Part shown: one piece after another, positions 36,543 through 46,422 of the stretch
Layout: every line of letters begins with the position of its first letter
How positions within the stretch are numbered: position 1 is the first letter of the stretch
Assembly (NCBI RefSeq): GCF_016424485.1
Contig: NZ_JAELUP010000022.1
Coordinates: 1-53,692, forward strand
Length of the DNA stretch: 53,692 nt
Reading direction: 5' to 3'
From: Paenibacillus roseus
Lineage (GTDB): Bacteria > Bacillota > Bacilli > Paenibacillales > Paenibacillaceae
Program-made: the position numbers and the translations under genes
The notes under the pieces: model-generated
The model's input: only the letters and a program-made list of their open reading frames with translations
What the model was told of the DNA's origin: nothing
Databases searched by the model: none

Positions 36543-37112
36543 ATGAAAATGGATAATTTAATTCCTGTAAAATCGAGAGAAGAGTTGAGGTTTTGGCTAC
36601 AGAAAAATAGCAAGACTGGCAAATCTTGCTGGGTCTTGGTCAGTATGAAACCCAAATCGGATACGCTCTTATATTTGGACGCGGTCGAGGAAGCTTTGTG
36701 CTTTGGATGGATCGATGGAGTCAAGAAGAAAATATCTGAAACAGAGCTGGCTCAGAGACTGTCCCCTCGAAGCCAAAAAAGTTCATGGACTGAATTGAAT
36801 AAAGAACGTGTCCGCCACCTCGAAAAGTTAGGGTTGATGACAGACGCAGGAAGAAAGGTTCTTCCTGATATGGATTACGATTCTTTTCGAATCGATCCGG
36901 TTATAGAGCAAAGGCTGAAAGAGGAAAAGCAAGTATATGAGAATTTCAAGGCATTTCCGGATCTTTATAAAAGAGTTCGGATCGATACGATACAAAGCAT
37001 AAAAAACCAACCGGAATTATTTGAGAGCAGATTAGACAAGTTTATAGCAAACACGCGAGAAAACAACATGTACGGCCAATGGAATGATAATGGACGTCTA
37101 CTAGATATTTAA
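36543..37112 (+). CDS. YdeI/OmpD-associated-family protein
   Basis: A 189-residue protein with the YdeI family pattern: KSREELRFWLQKN at the start, ALCFGWIDGVKKKI in the middle, RLSPRSQKSSWTELNKERV, then LGLMTDAGRKVL. The C-terminal 60 residues form a helical extension (LYKRVRIDTIQSIKNQPE) common in these proteins. Biochemical function is unknown; homologues have been linked to antimicrobial-peptide tolerance. The start at 36543 has AAGGAAA upstream at longer spacing. It lies just after the MFS remnant, whose loss may have left it alone. Confidence 0.78.
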   Translation: MKMDNLIPVKSREELRFWLQKNSKTGKSCWVLVSMKPKSDTLLYLDAVEEALCFGWIDGVKKKISETELAQRLSPRSQKSSWTELNKERVRHLEKLGLMTDAGRKVLPDMDYDSFRIDPVIEQRLKEEKQVYENFKAFPDLYKRVRIDTIQSIKNQPELFESRLDKFIANTRENNMYGQWNDNGRLLDI

Positions 37113-37323
37113 GTTGCTCTATGGCAATTTTCAAACCTTTAAGCCAGCCAGACTATAGCAGAAAGAGATCTCGCCAACACTTTAACAGTAAACGTCACAT
37201 CCAGCATCGCTATAATTAGACAGAAATACGAGCCTTTTTATGGTAGTTCGACCCTTAGCGTGCATACAAATAAGTTTGCATTCAAGCAGTTCACAGTATT
37301 TACCTAAGTATAAAAATGCCGTT

Positions 37324-37361
37324 CCCCCTCAAGTCTTCCTATAGAGAAATGAGGGGGTGTT
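37324..37361. terminator. Hairpin before the lyase gene end
   Basis: CCCCCTCA (37324-37331) pairs with TGAGGGGG (37350-37357), followed by TGTTTGA. It lies between the YdeI-family gene and the convergent lyase gene. The remainder of 37113-37450 shows no gene. Confidence 0.55.
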
Positions 37362-37450
37362 TGACCTATTGCGCCAATGTACAATCCGGCGGCAACCTTC
37401 TGTAGAATCGCATCTTTCGCCCTTGTAAGTGGACGACCTTCCCAATTCGC

Positions 37451-39541
37451 TTACTTCTTCACCAACTCAAAATTGTCAAATGCTGCCCAGTTGTTGGCGT
37501 TGGCATCGTTCCAAATGCCGATTTCAACTTGGCCGTTAGTGACGTTAATGTTATCGATAGTGTACTTGGTGTAGCCCGTAATAGGGCTGCTGCCGATTTC
37601 GGCGGTCAGTTCCGCTGCGCCGTAGTTTCTAGCGAACAGCCGCAATACCTTCTGTCCTCCCCCGGAGCGTACCCATACGCTGGCTGAGTAGAGGCCATTC
37701 GGCACGCTCACCTGCTGGTACGTTAATTGCTGGTATGCAACGGATGCCCAGTGAGTTAATTTGTAGGATCCTCCCAGAGGAAAGTCGGTGTCGACTTTTT
37801 GCGCAAGGGTGCCGTTGTCCCACCCGATCCACCCGTTCAGACTCCCGTCTTCAAAGCCTGGGTTTGTCAAAAGATTACCAGGGTCTGGATTAGGATTTCC
37901 CCCACCGCCCAGTCTCTTGGCTTTTTGGTCCAGATATAAGGATTGCGGTTGCAAATCGGCTGCCGTGCCAATTCCTTCGACAAAATCTTGTGGAGCTGAG
38001 GCGTCGTTGCCGGAAATTGAATACTCTACGTTATTTGCCGCTCCGCGTGTGCCGATGACATAGCCTTGGCCCCACTGCCTCGATTTCACAATGGAGGATT
38101 GACCAGATTGATATGCATTTCCGGTTGTATTCCAAAACACGGATTGGCTCGTGGTCCAGCCGTGCTGAACGGTTCCGTATGGCCGGTACACAGCCTCCAG
38201 ATAATCCCCGTTCATCGTCATGCTGTCGAACAGGTTAGCTACAGATAGATGCATATGGAAATCGGAAGCGAGACGAGGGTAGTTGGAGGTGTTTCTAAAA
38301 AAGACGTTGCCGTTTGTCCACATGCTGGACATGGTGAAGCTGTGTCTGGCGTTGGTGGCAACAGAGTTTTGAATCAAGTTATCGCCGCCTTGAACATGAT
38401 ACAAGTATCCGTTTCCGCCTTCACCCCGATATTGAGGCTTTTGGAGATTGGTGTTCTGAATGGTGATGGAGCGGGATTGGTTGATTACTACCCCATGGGA
38501 CAATAAATGAATATCCGATCCGTTGGAGCTTGGCCTGTAGGAATTCACATTGTCCATCCAGCTGTTCCTGGCATTGGAGAAAGTGACAGCTTTGGAGGCG
38601 TGAACATCATAAGCACCTGTACCTGATCTGTTGAAGTCCGTATCGCCCCAACCCGATCCTGTATGCTGTCTCATGCCAATGGAGAGATTTTCTATACCTG
38701 CCTCTGTGATGGCTATACCTACTTTATAGACGCGGGCGTTATCCCTTGTCTTGAGCGTATACCGGATTGGAATATCTACGATCAGTGTGTTGGTGGCCGC
38801 TTCAATACCGACGATTTGCCGACTGAAGGTCTGCCCCCTTAAAGAAGAATTCCACAGACCGCTCATTCTGTGCTCGGCAATGAAGGCATCGGACGCATCG
38901 GCACGGACGATGACAAACTCGTTAAGATTGTATCCGCTTACACTATTTACCGGAATTCTTGTAGATCGAGGCTGAATATCACTTCTGATGGAGGTGGGTG
39001 TATTCGTAGGTGAGAACCAGTCTGCTGAGTTAATGGGCGCTACACGAATCACTGCTTTATCCCGCATGCTGGTAGAGTCGTTGAAAATAAAGGTGGATGA
39101 TTTGCCCGCACCGCGGAGTACCACATTGTTCCTATTGATCCAGATGGCGCTGTTGCTGGACCCTTGCGGTTTGACCTTATAAGTGCCCGGAGGCAAGTAT
39201 ACGATACCACCGCCTGCGTTACCTGCAGCATTGATAGCATTTTGTATGGCATTGGTGGAATCTGCGCCACCGTTCGGGTCCGCACCATATTGGGTTACGA
39301 CATTATAAGTGGCCCCGGGCGGGTTAGTGGGAATGTCTTTCTCACCCCGCCAGTAGCCTGCATAGCTGAAGTCTTGCAGGAAGCGGCCTTGACCGTCCGT
39401 ATACGAAGGGGTCCAATTCGCCGGATACAGTGAGCTTCTCCAAGGGGCTCCTGCTGCTGTGTTAACAGGGACGACAATAGAGGTAATCAGGGCAAATACC
39501 GGTAAAATTGCGAGCAGTTTGCTAAGCCATTTTTTCTTCAT
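37451..39541 (-). CDS. Secreted right-handed beta-helix protein (pectate-lyase-like) with C-terminal binding domain
   Basis: A 696-residue exported protein. A signal peptide (1-31, ending NTAAGA) is followed by a pectate-lyase-3 / glycosyl-hydrolase-28-related segment (about 80-330: YGADPNGGADSTNAIQNAIN, GGGIVYLPPGTYKVKP, NNVVLRGAGKSSTFI) and continuing beta-helix rungs to about 540. After a Gly/Asn/Pro linker, a galactose-binding-like module (about 560-696, LLTNPGFEDGSLNGWIGW) closes it. The likely role is degradation of a plant or microbial polysaccharide outside the cell; the exact bond is unknown. AGGAGG lies 8 bases before ATG 39541, and cre-like sites sit in the promoter. Confidence 0.82.
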   Translation of the reverse strand: MKKKWLSKLLAILPVFALITSIVVPVNTAAGAPWRSSLYPANWTPSYTDGQGRFLQDFSYAGYWRGEKDIPTNPPGATYNVVTQYGADPNGGADSTNAIQNAINAAGNAGGGIVYLPPGTYKVKPQGSSNSAIWINRNNVVLRGAGKSSTFIFNDSTSMRDKAVIRVAPINSADWFSPTNTPTSIRSDIQPRSTRIPVNSVSGYNLNEFVIVRADASDAFIAEHRMSGLWNSSLRGQTFSRQIVGIEAATNTLIVDIPIRYTLKTRDNARVYKVGIAITEAGIENLSIGMRQHTGSGWGDTDFNRSGTGAYDVHASKAVTFSNARNSWMDNVNSYRPSSNGSDIHLLSHGVVINQSRSITIQNTNLQKPQYRGEGGNGYLYHVQGGDNLIQNSVATNARHSFTMSSMWTNGNVFFRNTSNYPRLASDFHMHLSVANLFDSMTMNGDYLEAVYRPYGTVQHGWTTSQSVFWNTTGNAYQSGQSSIVKSRQWGQGYVIGTRGAANNVEYSISGNDASAPQDFVEGIGTAADLQPQSLYLDQKAKRLGGGGNPNPDPGNLLTNPGFEDGSLNGWIGWDNGTLAQKVDTDFPLGGSYKLTHWASVAYQQLTYQQVSVPNGLYSASVWVRSGGGQKVLRLFARNYGAAELTAEIGSSPITGYTKYTIDNINVTNGQVEIGIWNDANANNWAAFDNFELVKK

Positions 39542-39663
39542 AAGTTTAGCCTCCTCTATAATTTTCTAAAAAGTCCTTACCCTTGTTTTGCCTGTTATTC
39601 CATTCCATCACCCCCCTTCATAGAAGCATTGGTATGTTTCCATAATAAATGCCGGATTACTCC

Positions 39664-39715
39664 TAGATAAAGCGCTTTCACATTTTTGCAAATATAACTA
39701 AAGAAAACGATTTCA
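39664..39715 (-). promoter_or_regulatory. Promoter with two CcpA cre-like operators
   Basis: On the minus strand, TGAAAGCGCTTTAT (39667-39680) and TGAAATCGTTTTCT (39702-39715) both fit the catabolite-responsive-element pattern TGnAAnCGnTnnCA closely. The first lies between a TTGCAA (39686-39691) and a TATCTA (39664-39669) with 16-bp spacing, so CcpA binding would block RNA polymerase. This implies glucose repression of the lyase. The rest of 39720-40110 is AT-rich and shows no gene. Confidence 0.65.
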
Positions 39716-40110
39716 TTTTGCAATATAGAAATAGAAAAACTACTTTGAATTCCATTATAACCTCCCTATGACTCTAAATAAAGTATTATATAGAAAAAAA
39801 TAGCTTTGTACCCAATTTAGTACTTTAGTCCTACGCCCATTCGTATAATGATGCTTACGGATGCAGCGTTGTATCTGTTATAGGCTGCTAGTAAACTCTT
39901 TGTCCTTTCAAATAAAAAGTCAAATTGAGAGATATCCCTGACGCAAGTCTCTATGCTCGAATATATGCTTATCCGCATATGCCTGTCTGTCTTAAAATTC
40001 CTTCACATTCCTGAAGTTCATATGGCAAGCCTGTATAATAGCTTTTATGGGCATTCGCACATTTCATTCTCTAACATATACTATCTCGATTACTTTTTCT
40101 GGAGGTCGCT

Positions 40111-41403
40111 ATGGACAACTTTCATTTGATCGGCATTAAGGGCAGCGGAATGAGCGCACTAGCCCAAATTCTTTCGGATTTGGGTCATCAAGTTCAAGGA
40201 GAAGATATAGACGACTTTCTCTTCACACAAACCCCTCTGGATTCGCGGAATATTCCGCTATATTCGTTCGGAGAGGCTCCATTAAAGCCCAACATGACGG
40301 TAATCGCCTCGAATGCTTATGACGATAACCACCCTTCTGTCCTTCGATGCAGACAATGGGGACTCCCTGTGCAGCGTTATCATCATTTTCTAGGTGAATG
40401 GATGAAGAATTATACGAGTATTGCAGTGACAGGGGCACACGGCAAGACGACAACGACCGGAATGCTTGTCCATGCGCTGCAAGCAGGGGAAGCGCCATGC
40501 AGTCTTATCGGAGACGGGACAGGAACAGGAAATTCGGAATCTGATTTATTTGTATTTGAAAGCTGTGAATACCGTCGGCACTTCCTGGCTTATCAGCCAG
40601 ATATCGCGGTGATTACGAATATCGATTTTGACCATCCAGACTATTTCGCAGATATTGATGATGTCCGCAGCGCCTTCCAATCCATGGCTTCCCAGACAGG
40701 AAAGCAATTGGTCGTATGCGGGGATGATCTTCAAGTACGATTGCTGGATATCGGCAAGGACACCCTTTACTACGGGTTTGGACCAGATAATGGGCTTAGG
40801 GCTTCCAATATGGAGGTAGAGCGCGATGGCGTAGCTTTTGATGTTCATTACAAAAATACCGCAATCAACCGCTTCAAAATACCGGTATTCGGAAAGCATA
40901 ATGTACTTAACGCTTTGGCGGTCATTGGCGTAGCGCTCGTACTGGATCGGGATATGGAGAGCGTCAAGGCGCAGTTGGCTACTTTTGGAGGGGTCAAGCG
41001 GAGATTCACCGAAAGACAGTGGGGAAGCAATGTCGTTATTGATGACTACGCTCATCATCCGTCTGAAATCAGGGTAACGCTTGAAGCTGTCCGCAGCAAG
41101 TACCCGCAGCAGAAGGTGGTCAGCATCTTCCAGCCCCATACGTATAGCCGCCTGGAGAAGCTTATAGATGATTTCGCCTTGTCATTGAAGGAAGCCGATG
41201 ACGTATTCCTGTGTCCAATATTCAGCTCCGCCAGAGAAGCGTCCGGTACCGTTTCTATCGAAGACCTGAGAGCACGGATTCCCAATGCCCGAATTGTCTC
41301 CGACGACATCCTCTCTGAGATGTCCAGCTATGACGATTCGATTCTGGTCTTCATGGGTGCTGGAGATATCCAGAAGTATCAGGAGCTGTTGCTGCAGCCT
41401 TGA
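40111..41403 (+). CDS. murC: UDP-N-acetylmuramate--L-alanine ligase MurC
   Basis: A 430-residue ATP-dependent ligase that adds L-alanine to UDP-MurNAc in the cytoplasm, the first step of the peptidoglycan stem peptide. The N-terminal Rossmann motif is HLIGIKGSGMSALA, the ATP P-loop is GAHGKTTTTGM (from residue 109), and further Mur-ligase signatures are FESCEYRRHFL, NIDFDHPDYF, GKHNVLNALA and DDYAHHPSE. TGGAGG precedes ATG 40111. It is a lone gene outside any division cluster and could be a paralogue; SEYRRHFL-like sequence and length fit MurC better than Mpl. Confidence 0.88.
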   Translation: MDNFHLIGIKGSGMSALAQILSDLGHQVQGEDIDDFLFTQTPLDSRNIPLYSFGEAPLKPNMTVIASNAYDDNHPSVLRCRQWGLPVQRYHHFLGEWMKNYTSIAVTGAHGKTTTTGMLVHALQAGEAPCSLIGDGTGTGNSESDLFVFESCEYRRHFLAYQPDIAVITNIDFDHPDYFADIDDVRSAFQSMASQTGKQLVVCGDDLQVRLLDIGKDTLYYGFGPDNGLRASNMEVERDGVAFDVHYKNTAINRFKIPVFGKHNVLNALAVIGVALVLDRDMESVKAQLATFGGVKRRFTERQWGSNVVIDDYAHHPSEIRVTLEAVRSKYPQQKVVSIFQPHTYSRLEKLIDDFALSLKEADDVFLCPIFSSAREASGTVSIEDLRARIPNARIVSDDILSEMSSYDDSILVFMGAGDIQKYQELLLQP

Positions 41404-41435
41404 GCGGCAGGTATATAAGACATATTAAAATAATT

Positions 41436-41473
41436 AGCCCTGTCATGACAACTTTTGTTCTGGCAGGGCTTTT
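41436..41473 (+). terminator. Intrinsic terminator after murC
   Basis: AGCCCTG (41436-41442) pairs with CAGGGCT (41464-41470), with further pairing inside the loop, and is followed by TTT. No credible gene lies in 41474-41711. Confidence 0.8.
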
Positions 41474-41711
41474 GACGCTGAGAGACACCGCTGTCCCAAT
41501 TACAGACCGTAGAATAAAGAGTTACATAGTTCGGAAAAACACTTCACACGGAGGCCGTGGTCGAAAGCCTGCAAAGATTGGGAACCATTTTCACAAAAAG
41601 CTCTTGATTCCTGATCCGCAAAGCCACAAAATAGGGAAAGTAGCTGCAGCCGCCCTGACAGCTATGAGAGGCACTACACAAGACATATAATTGAAAGGTG
41701 AACATCGTATC

Positions 41712-42914
41712 ATGGGACCATCTCAACCTGCTCTTCAACATGAGACGACCGCGAAGAAGTCATTCCCCATCTCGTTGCTGTCCTTAACCGTCGGCGCTTT
41801 TGCCATCGGGATGGCGGAGTTTGTCATTATGGGGATTCTCCCCAATGTTGCCGATGATCTGAGCGTCAGTATCTCTGCGGCAGGACAGCTCATCACCATG
41901 TATGCGCTCGGAGTAGCGGTAGGCGCTCCGATCCTGACCGTCTTAACGCACAAAATACCGCAAAAGAAGCTGCTATGCTTCCTGATGGGGCTATTTATTT
42001 TCGGCAATTTCATGGCTGTCGTGGCCCCTAATTATGCTATCCTCATGGTCGCTCGACTCATATCTGCGCTCACGCACGGTACATTCTTTGGGGTCGGGGC
42101 CGTAATCGCTTCAAACCTGGTTCATCCCGACAAACGGGCCGGGGCTGTCTCTATGATGATGGCAGGCCTTACGATCGCCAACATTATCGGAGTGCCAATC
42201 GGGACCTTTATTGGGCAAAACATGGGCTGGCGAGCTTCCTTCGCCGCGATTGCACTTATGGGCGTTGTGACGATGATCGGTATTATCATCTTTATTCCGA
42301 AGCTTAAGCAGGAGAAAGCTCCGAGCATGATGCAGCAAATCTCGGCACTCATCAATCCGCGGCTGCTGATTTTCCTGTTCATTGCCGTATTGGGCAATGC
42401 AGGGCTGTTTGCGGTTTTCACCTACATTACACCTTTGCTCGTGCAGGTAACCGGATTTGCCGAGCATAGCGTGACGTGGATTCTGATCCTGTTCGGTGTC
42501 GGCGTCACAATGGGTAATCTGATCGGCGGTAAGCTTGCTGACTGGAAGCTGATGCCTGCCATTCTGGGCATTTACTTCACTATAAGCGTTCTCCTGACGG
42601 TGTTTACCTTCACCGTCTATAATCCGGTTACTGCTGTCATCACGATCTTCCTGTGGGGGGCTGCTTCCTTTGCCGCATTCCCGGGCATGCAGGTACGGAT
42701 TATGAGCCTCGCGCAGTCAGCGCCGGCTCTGGCCTCGACGACGAGCCACTCTGCCGGTAATCTGGGCAATGCAACAGGCGCCTTCATCGGCGGAATGGTC
42801 ATTACCCATATGTCTCTGGCCTCCCTCCCTTGGGTTGGCGCGATCCTCGTAGGGCTTGCACTGATTCTGGGGATCGTATGCTTGCTTTGGGACCGCAAAT
42901 ATGAGCGTGCATAG
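41712..42914 (+). CDS. MFS exporter (AraJ/YdhP-like)
   Basis: A 400-residue, twelve-helix major-facilitator transporter of the drug/sugar-efflux (DHA1, AraJ) type. The N-terminal signature is LTVGAFAIGMAEFVIMGILP, with motif A-like LTHKIPQKKLL between helices 2 and 3 and HGTFFGVGAVIASNLV in helix 4. The motif-C-like glycines in the fifth helix read ANIIGVPIGTFIGQNMGWR. ATG 41712 is used because AAAGGTGA lies upstream; a TTG at 41691 overlaps it. Substrate is unknown. It is flanked by terminators on both sides and is probably monocistronic. Confidence 0.85.
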   Translation: MGPSQPALQHETTAKKSFPISLLSLTVGAFAIGMAEFVIMGILPNVADDLSVSISAAGQLITMYALGVAVGAPILTVLTHKIPQKKLLCFLMGLFIFGNFMAVVAPNYAILMVARLISALTHGTFFGVGAVIASNLVHPDKRAGAVSMMMAGLTIANIIGVPIGTFIGQNMGWRASFAAIALMGVVTMIGIIIFIPKLKQEKAPSMMQQISALINPRLLIFLFIAVLGNAGLFAVFTYITPLLVQVTGFAEHSVTWILILFGVGVTMGNLIGGKLADWKLMPAILGIYFTISVLLTVFTFTVYNPVTAVITIFLWGAASFAAFPGMQVRIMSLAQSAPALASTTSHSAGNLGNATGAFIGGMVITHMSLASLPWVGAILVGLALILGIVCLLWDRKYERA

Positions 42915-42931
42915 GAGTGTGAATGATAGAG

Positions 42932-42968
42932 AGCCCCGGCTTCGCGGAGAAGCCGGGCTTGTATTTTT
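42932..42968 (+). terminator. Intrinsic terminator after the MFS gene
   Basis: AGCCCCGGCTTC pairs with GAAGCCGGGCTT across a short loop (42932-42960), followed by GTATTTTTC. Confidence 0.88.
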
Positions 42969-43570
42969 CATGCATGATTTGAGATATCTCACACTCATAT
43001 ATAATCGGATTTAAATGATCAGAACCAGGAACCGATATTTATCTTCTTGAATTTATTTGGTAATGATTGTTTATTTTTATTGACCGAATTTTTCCTAATC
43101 ATTATAATAGAGGTAATTCACTTGTTATTCGACCCTACAGGTTTTTTTTTTGCTGGCCGGAATCATCTGGTCAAACATCTAACTCCTAAAACATTAATAA
43201 TGAGCTCGTTTATTCAAATAAACCTCACCCCAGGCTCTTCCACAAAACTCTTTATGAGCATATCTTCACCTGCACAGCCAGTTCAATCAACTTCTTCCTC
43301 AAGTCTCGGTCCGTTCTGAACCGGATTTTTTGAATAACTCTCCAAGATTCCCGCTGAGAATTAACATCGTCTACATGCCATGAACTTCTCATACTTGTCT
43401 GTTATCATTCAACATGCTTTTTAACACCATAAGGAGGTGGTGAATAGCCTATAATTGACGTCCAATTTCCTGTACAAGCTCTAATTAGTATCGTAGTGAA
43501 CATGCCATTCTATTAAGGCAAAGGCTTCTTTTTCGTTGTCCACCAACCGTATTCCAAGGAGGATTTCGCT
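42969..43570. other. Intergenic DNA, no confident gene
   Basis: AT-rich region of about 600 bp. Open frames exist on both strands but lack ribosome sites and family signals; the minus-strand frame is broken by several TGA codons. The last 50 bp include the ribosome site AAGGAGG of the next gene. Confidence 0.5.
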
Positions 43571-43921
43571 ATGAAAAAATTAAATTTTATTTTGCTTGTG
43601 ATGGTGATGCTATTCACCTTTACCGGCACTGCATTCGCCAATCAACGCGTAACAACTGGAACATACACACACTCCGGCGGCAATCTCCAGGTGAATTATT
43701 TTGCCTATGATTCACATGTGCACGGGTTCTTGACAGTTAATATTTATAAAGTAACGGCAAGCGGTGACGTCTTTATTACTTCTTTCAATGAAGAAGGCGG
43801 CAGACCCGGCCATGATATTCATCAAGGCTCCTGGAGTCTGGGCAACCAGCCCGCGGGAACCTATAAGTATGTAGCTACCGTACCGGATGCCTGGATGGGA
43901 CCTTCAATTTGGTTCAGTTGA
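43571..43921 (+). CDS. Small secreted protein of unknown function
   Basis: A 116-residue protein with a signal peptide (about 1-23, FILLVMVMLFTFTGTAFA) and a mature domain of about 93 residues that reads as beta strands (YTHSGGNLQVNYFAY, GFLTVNIYKV, YKYVATVPDAWM). No cysteine and no known motif. AAGGAGG is 6 bases before the ATG. It is followed by a strong terminator, so it is a single-gene transcript. An extracellular structural or binding role is possible, nothing more. Confidence 0.7.
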   Translation: MKKLNFILLVMVMLFTFTGTAFANQRVTTGTYTHSGGNLQVNYFAYDSHVHGFLTVNIYKVTASGDVFITSFNEEGGRPGHDIHQGSWSLGNQPAGTYKYVATVPDAWMGPSIWFS

Positions 43922-43958
43922 TTCGAAAGCGTTTTAACCCGTATTGTCATTGAACAAG

Positions 43959-44026
43959 CTGATGCCGGTTGTAATCATACGCCCGTCAAACAGGCAGGGT
44001 ATGATCACAACCGGCATCAGTTGTTA
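43959..44026 (+). terminator. 22-bp-stem terminator
   Basis: CTGATGCCGGTTGTAATCAT pairs almost perfectly with ATGATCACAACCGGCATCAG (43959-44020), followed by TTGTTATCC. It ends the small secreted-protein gene. Confidence 0.8.
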
Positions 44027-44061
44027 TCCTTGCTTGGGGCCTATAGCTTAATGAATATTCC

Positions 44062-44118
44062 AGAACAAAAATACACTCCATGTTTTCTTCGTAACATGAG
44101 TGTATTTTTGTTCTTTTA
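44062..44118. terminator. Long bidirectional hairpin
   Basis: AGAACAAAAATACACT plus CATGTT pairs with AACATG plus AGTGTATTTTTGTTCT with one bulged base and an eight-base loop. T-rich runs on both strands suit termination of the small minus-strand gene to the right. Confidence 0.65.
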
Positions 44119-44133
44119 AGTTACAACTATTTA

Positions 44134-44349
44134 TTAATAATCAATTGTAAACCCATTCTCCCACTCCCACTCATCCCCAAGAAAACTTCCGAAATCCACT
44201 GAAATTGGTCCAAAACTAACACTAGGGGAGATTACAGTCCATGGATGTGCATAGCTTACAACCCATTTGCCAGTTGTACCTCCATAAGACTTCAGAATCC
44301 TAACTGTTTCAAGTACCCTTCTGACTTCTCTAACTATAAATTGACCCAT
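44134..44349 (-). CDS. Small hypothetical protein
   Basis: A protein of 71 residues from ATG 44349 (or 73 from TTG 44355, which is nearer the GGAG). The first third is basic and helical (FIVREVRRVLETVRILKSYG), the rest is hydrophobic/aromatic with an acidic C-terminus (GDEWEWENGFTIDY). No family recognised. It is divergent from the small membrane protein at 44443, about 90 bp apart, and ends in a hairpin. Spacing and ribosome site make it plausible as a gene. Confidence 0.5.
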   Translation of the reverse strand: MGQFIVREVRRVLETVRILKSYGGTTGKWVVSYAHPWTVISPSVSFGPISVDFGSFLGDEWEWENGFTIDY

Positions 44350-44442
44350 GTTCAAATTTCTCCAAAATGTATAATTATGATAAAATTAGGTGTATGTATT
44401 CTGCCTCTGAATACCTTCGAAAGCTAAGAAATGAGGTGTATT

Positions 44443-44751
44443 ATGGGCAAACAAAAGGTTATGATTTTATTTTTGGTACTGCTACTTATTACCTTCTTAT
44501 ATTATAATTTTATGTTTAGCAGTACTTTTGCAATTGTAACACTGGATGAGAAAATTGAAACTTATGAAAACAGCAATAAATTCATTAAATTAAAGTTTGA
44601 AGATAACAGCACAGTTAAAGTTAAAGTGCCGGATATCGTATGGCCTTTTCTCAAAATCGGTGCAGAATACAGCGTAAAATACAAACAAAATTTAATGCGG
44701 GGACCTTTTGTAACAAGAATAAATCCACTAAATAAAACTGGTTCGGACTAA
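44443..44751 (+). CDS. Small membrane-anchored protein of unknown function
   Basis: A 102-residue protein with one N-terminal membrane segment (VMILFLVLLLITFLYYNFMF) and an 80-residue extracytoplasmic part with basic/acidic strands (KLKFEDNSTVKVKVPDIVW, GAEYSVKYKQNL). The fold may be a small beta barrel. ATG 44443 is chosen because GAGG lies 6 bases upstream. No family recognised; a terminator follows. Confidence 0.65.
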   Translation: MGKQKVMILFLVLLLITFLYYNFMFSSTFAIVTLDEKIETYENSNKFIKLKFEDNSTVKVKVPDIVWPFLKIGAEYSVKYKQNLMRGPFVTRINPLNKTGSD

Positions 44752-44827
44752 TACCCACGCCCTTAGTTTTCTAAGAAAGCAAATAAAAGCAATGCTCTTA
44801 TCCATCTGTGATATATAAGCAATCAAC

Positions 44828-44861
44828 AAAGGAGAACGATACCATAACCGTTCTCCTTTAC
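44828..44861. terminator. Intrinsic terminator
   Basis: AAAGGAGAACG pairs perfectly with CGTTCTCCTTT across a 10-base loop (44828-44859). It sits between the small membrane-protein gene and the convergent selO. Confidence 0.8.
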
Positions 44862-44946
44862 TGATTGCACATATTAAGTTGCTGAAAGGTACAAAACTAG
44901 CTACCACTTTGTCAATAGCTAGTTTTTGTGTTGCCAGTATTTTGTC

Positions 44947-46422
44947 CTAAGTCCCGCAAAACGTCTGATACGGTATCTTTGAGCTTGGGGGCGCCTTGGC
45001 ATATTCGGCTTGCTCCTCAGAATGTGCATATGGATTCCGAATTGCATGAAGCAGTTCTTCCATTACACTGTAATCCGCCTCATTCTCAGCGGCCTCCAGC
45101 GCCTCCTCCACACGGTGATTACGAGGAATCACTGCCGGGTTGCTTCGCTTCATCAGCTCCTGAGAGGCTTCCCATGGCTCCTGCTGCCGCTGCAACCGGG
45201 CCTGCCAACGCTCCTGCCACTCCGCAAATTCACTGCTGCCATGCAGATTCGAGCAATCTTTTCGGTTAAAGGTCATATCCAGAAATGTATTCGTATAATC
45301 GGCCTGATGCACGTGCATGATCGCAAGCAGACTTTCAATCAGTTCCCCGTCCAACTCCTCCCGATCAAACAGTCCAAGCTTTGCTCTCATCCCATCCAAC
45401 CAGTGCCTGCGGAACAGCTCGGGGTACTCAGATATCGCATCCTGAGCGATAATAACAGCCTCTTCATTATTCTCATGAAAGAGTGGCAGCAATGTCTCGG
45501 CAAACCTTGCAAGGTTCCATCCAGCAATCTGCGGCTGATTTCCAAAAGCATAGCGGCCTTCTGTATCGATTGAACTGAATACTGTCCCGGAATCATAAGT
45601 GTCCATAAACGCACATGGGCCATAATCGATCGTCTCTCCGCTAATCGCCATATTGTCCGTATTCATGACCCCATGAATAAAACCAACAAGCTGCCACTTC
45701 GCAATGAGAGACGCCTGACGCCTCACAACTTCCCGGAACAATTGAAGGTAACGGTCAGCGGAGCCATCGATGCTCGGAAAATGCCTCTTCAACACATAAT
45801 CCGCCAGTTCTCTAATCTCCCCGTCCTTGCCCCAATTCGCAGCATATTGAAAAGTCCCTACCCGGATATGGCTCGCAGCGACACGGGTCAAAATAGCCCC
45901 TGGGAGCTCGGTCTCCCGCAATATATGCTCGCCAGTCTTAACCACAGCAAGACTGCGGGTTGTCGGAATTCCCAGGCCATGCATCGCTTCGCTGATGATA
46001 TACTCGCGCAACATCGGTCCAAGCGCCGCCCGTCCATCGCCGCCCCGCGAATATGGCGTTCTGCCGGAGCCCTTCAGTTGAATGTCAAAACGTTCACCGG
46101 ACGGTGTAATCTGTTCACCGATCAACAGTGCGCGCCCGTCACCCAGCCTGTTAAAATACCCGAATTGATGCCCTGCGTAAGCCTGCGCCAGCGGCTCCGC
46201 CCCTTCGGGAACATCGTTTCCGGCAAATACAGCCACCCCTTCGTCCGTTTCCAGCATCTGCGGATTTAACCCTAATGCCTCTGCAAGCGGCCGATTTAAA
46301 ATCATTAGTTTCGGGCTGGTTACCGGATTTGTCTGTAGTTTCGTATAAAATAATTCGGGGAGACGGGCATAGCTATTGTCAAAATTCCATCCTGCTCCCG
46401 TAGCTTGAGTATTCTTCACCAT
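44947..46422 (-). CDS. selO: Protein adenylyltransferase SelO (YdiU/UPF0061)
   Basis: A 491-residue pseudokinase-fold enzyme that transfers AMP to Ser, Thr or Tyr of target proteins, linked to redox stress in known homologues. Family segments are complete: [59 protein letters not shown] with the catalytic region, and [10 protein letters not shown]. The C-terminal YQTFCGT closes the protein with a conserved cysteine, although Gram-positive proteins lack selenocysteine. Start 46422 follows AGAGGA; an upstream ATG adds 28 unrelated residues. Confidence 0.9.
   Translation of the reverse strand: MVKNTQATGAGWNFDNSYARLPELFYTKLQTNPVTSPKLMILNRPLAEALGLNPQMLETDEGVAVFAGNDVPEGAEPLAQAYAGHQFGYFNRLGDGRALLIGEQITPSGERFDIQLKGSGRTPYSRGGDGRAALGPMLREYIISEAMHGLGIPTTRSLAVVKTGEHILRETELPGAILTRVAASHIRVGTFQYAANWGKDGEIRELADYVLKRHFPSIDGSADRYLQLFREVVRRQASLIAKWQLVGFIHGVMNTDNMAISGETIDYGPCAFMDTYDSGTVFSSIDTEGRYAFGNQPQIAGWNLARFAETLLPLFHENNEEAVIIAQDAISEYPELFRRHWLDGMRAKLGLFDREELDGELIESLLAIMHVHQADYTNTFLDMTFNRKDCSNLHGSSEFAEWQERWQARLQRQQEPWEASQELMKRSNPAVIPRNHRVEEALEAAENEADYSVMEELLHAIRNPYAHSEEQAEYAKAPPSSKIPYQTFCGT

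Noticed and set aside
40111..41403. Calling the ligase Mpl (murein peptide ligase) instead of MurC
   Set aside because: Length and motifs fit MurC in a Gram-positive; Mpl is mainly proteobacterial. The possibility that it is a second MurC paralogue remains open.
41400..41690. 96-codon frame between murC and the MFS gene
   Set aside because: It spans the murC terminator and has no ribosome site.
43047..43319. 90-codon plus-strand frame
   Set aside because: No ribosome site, low-complexity hydrophobic then Ser-rich text, no family signal; the opposite strand is broken by TGA codons.
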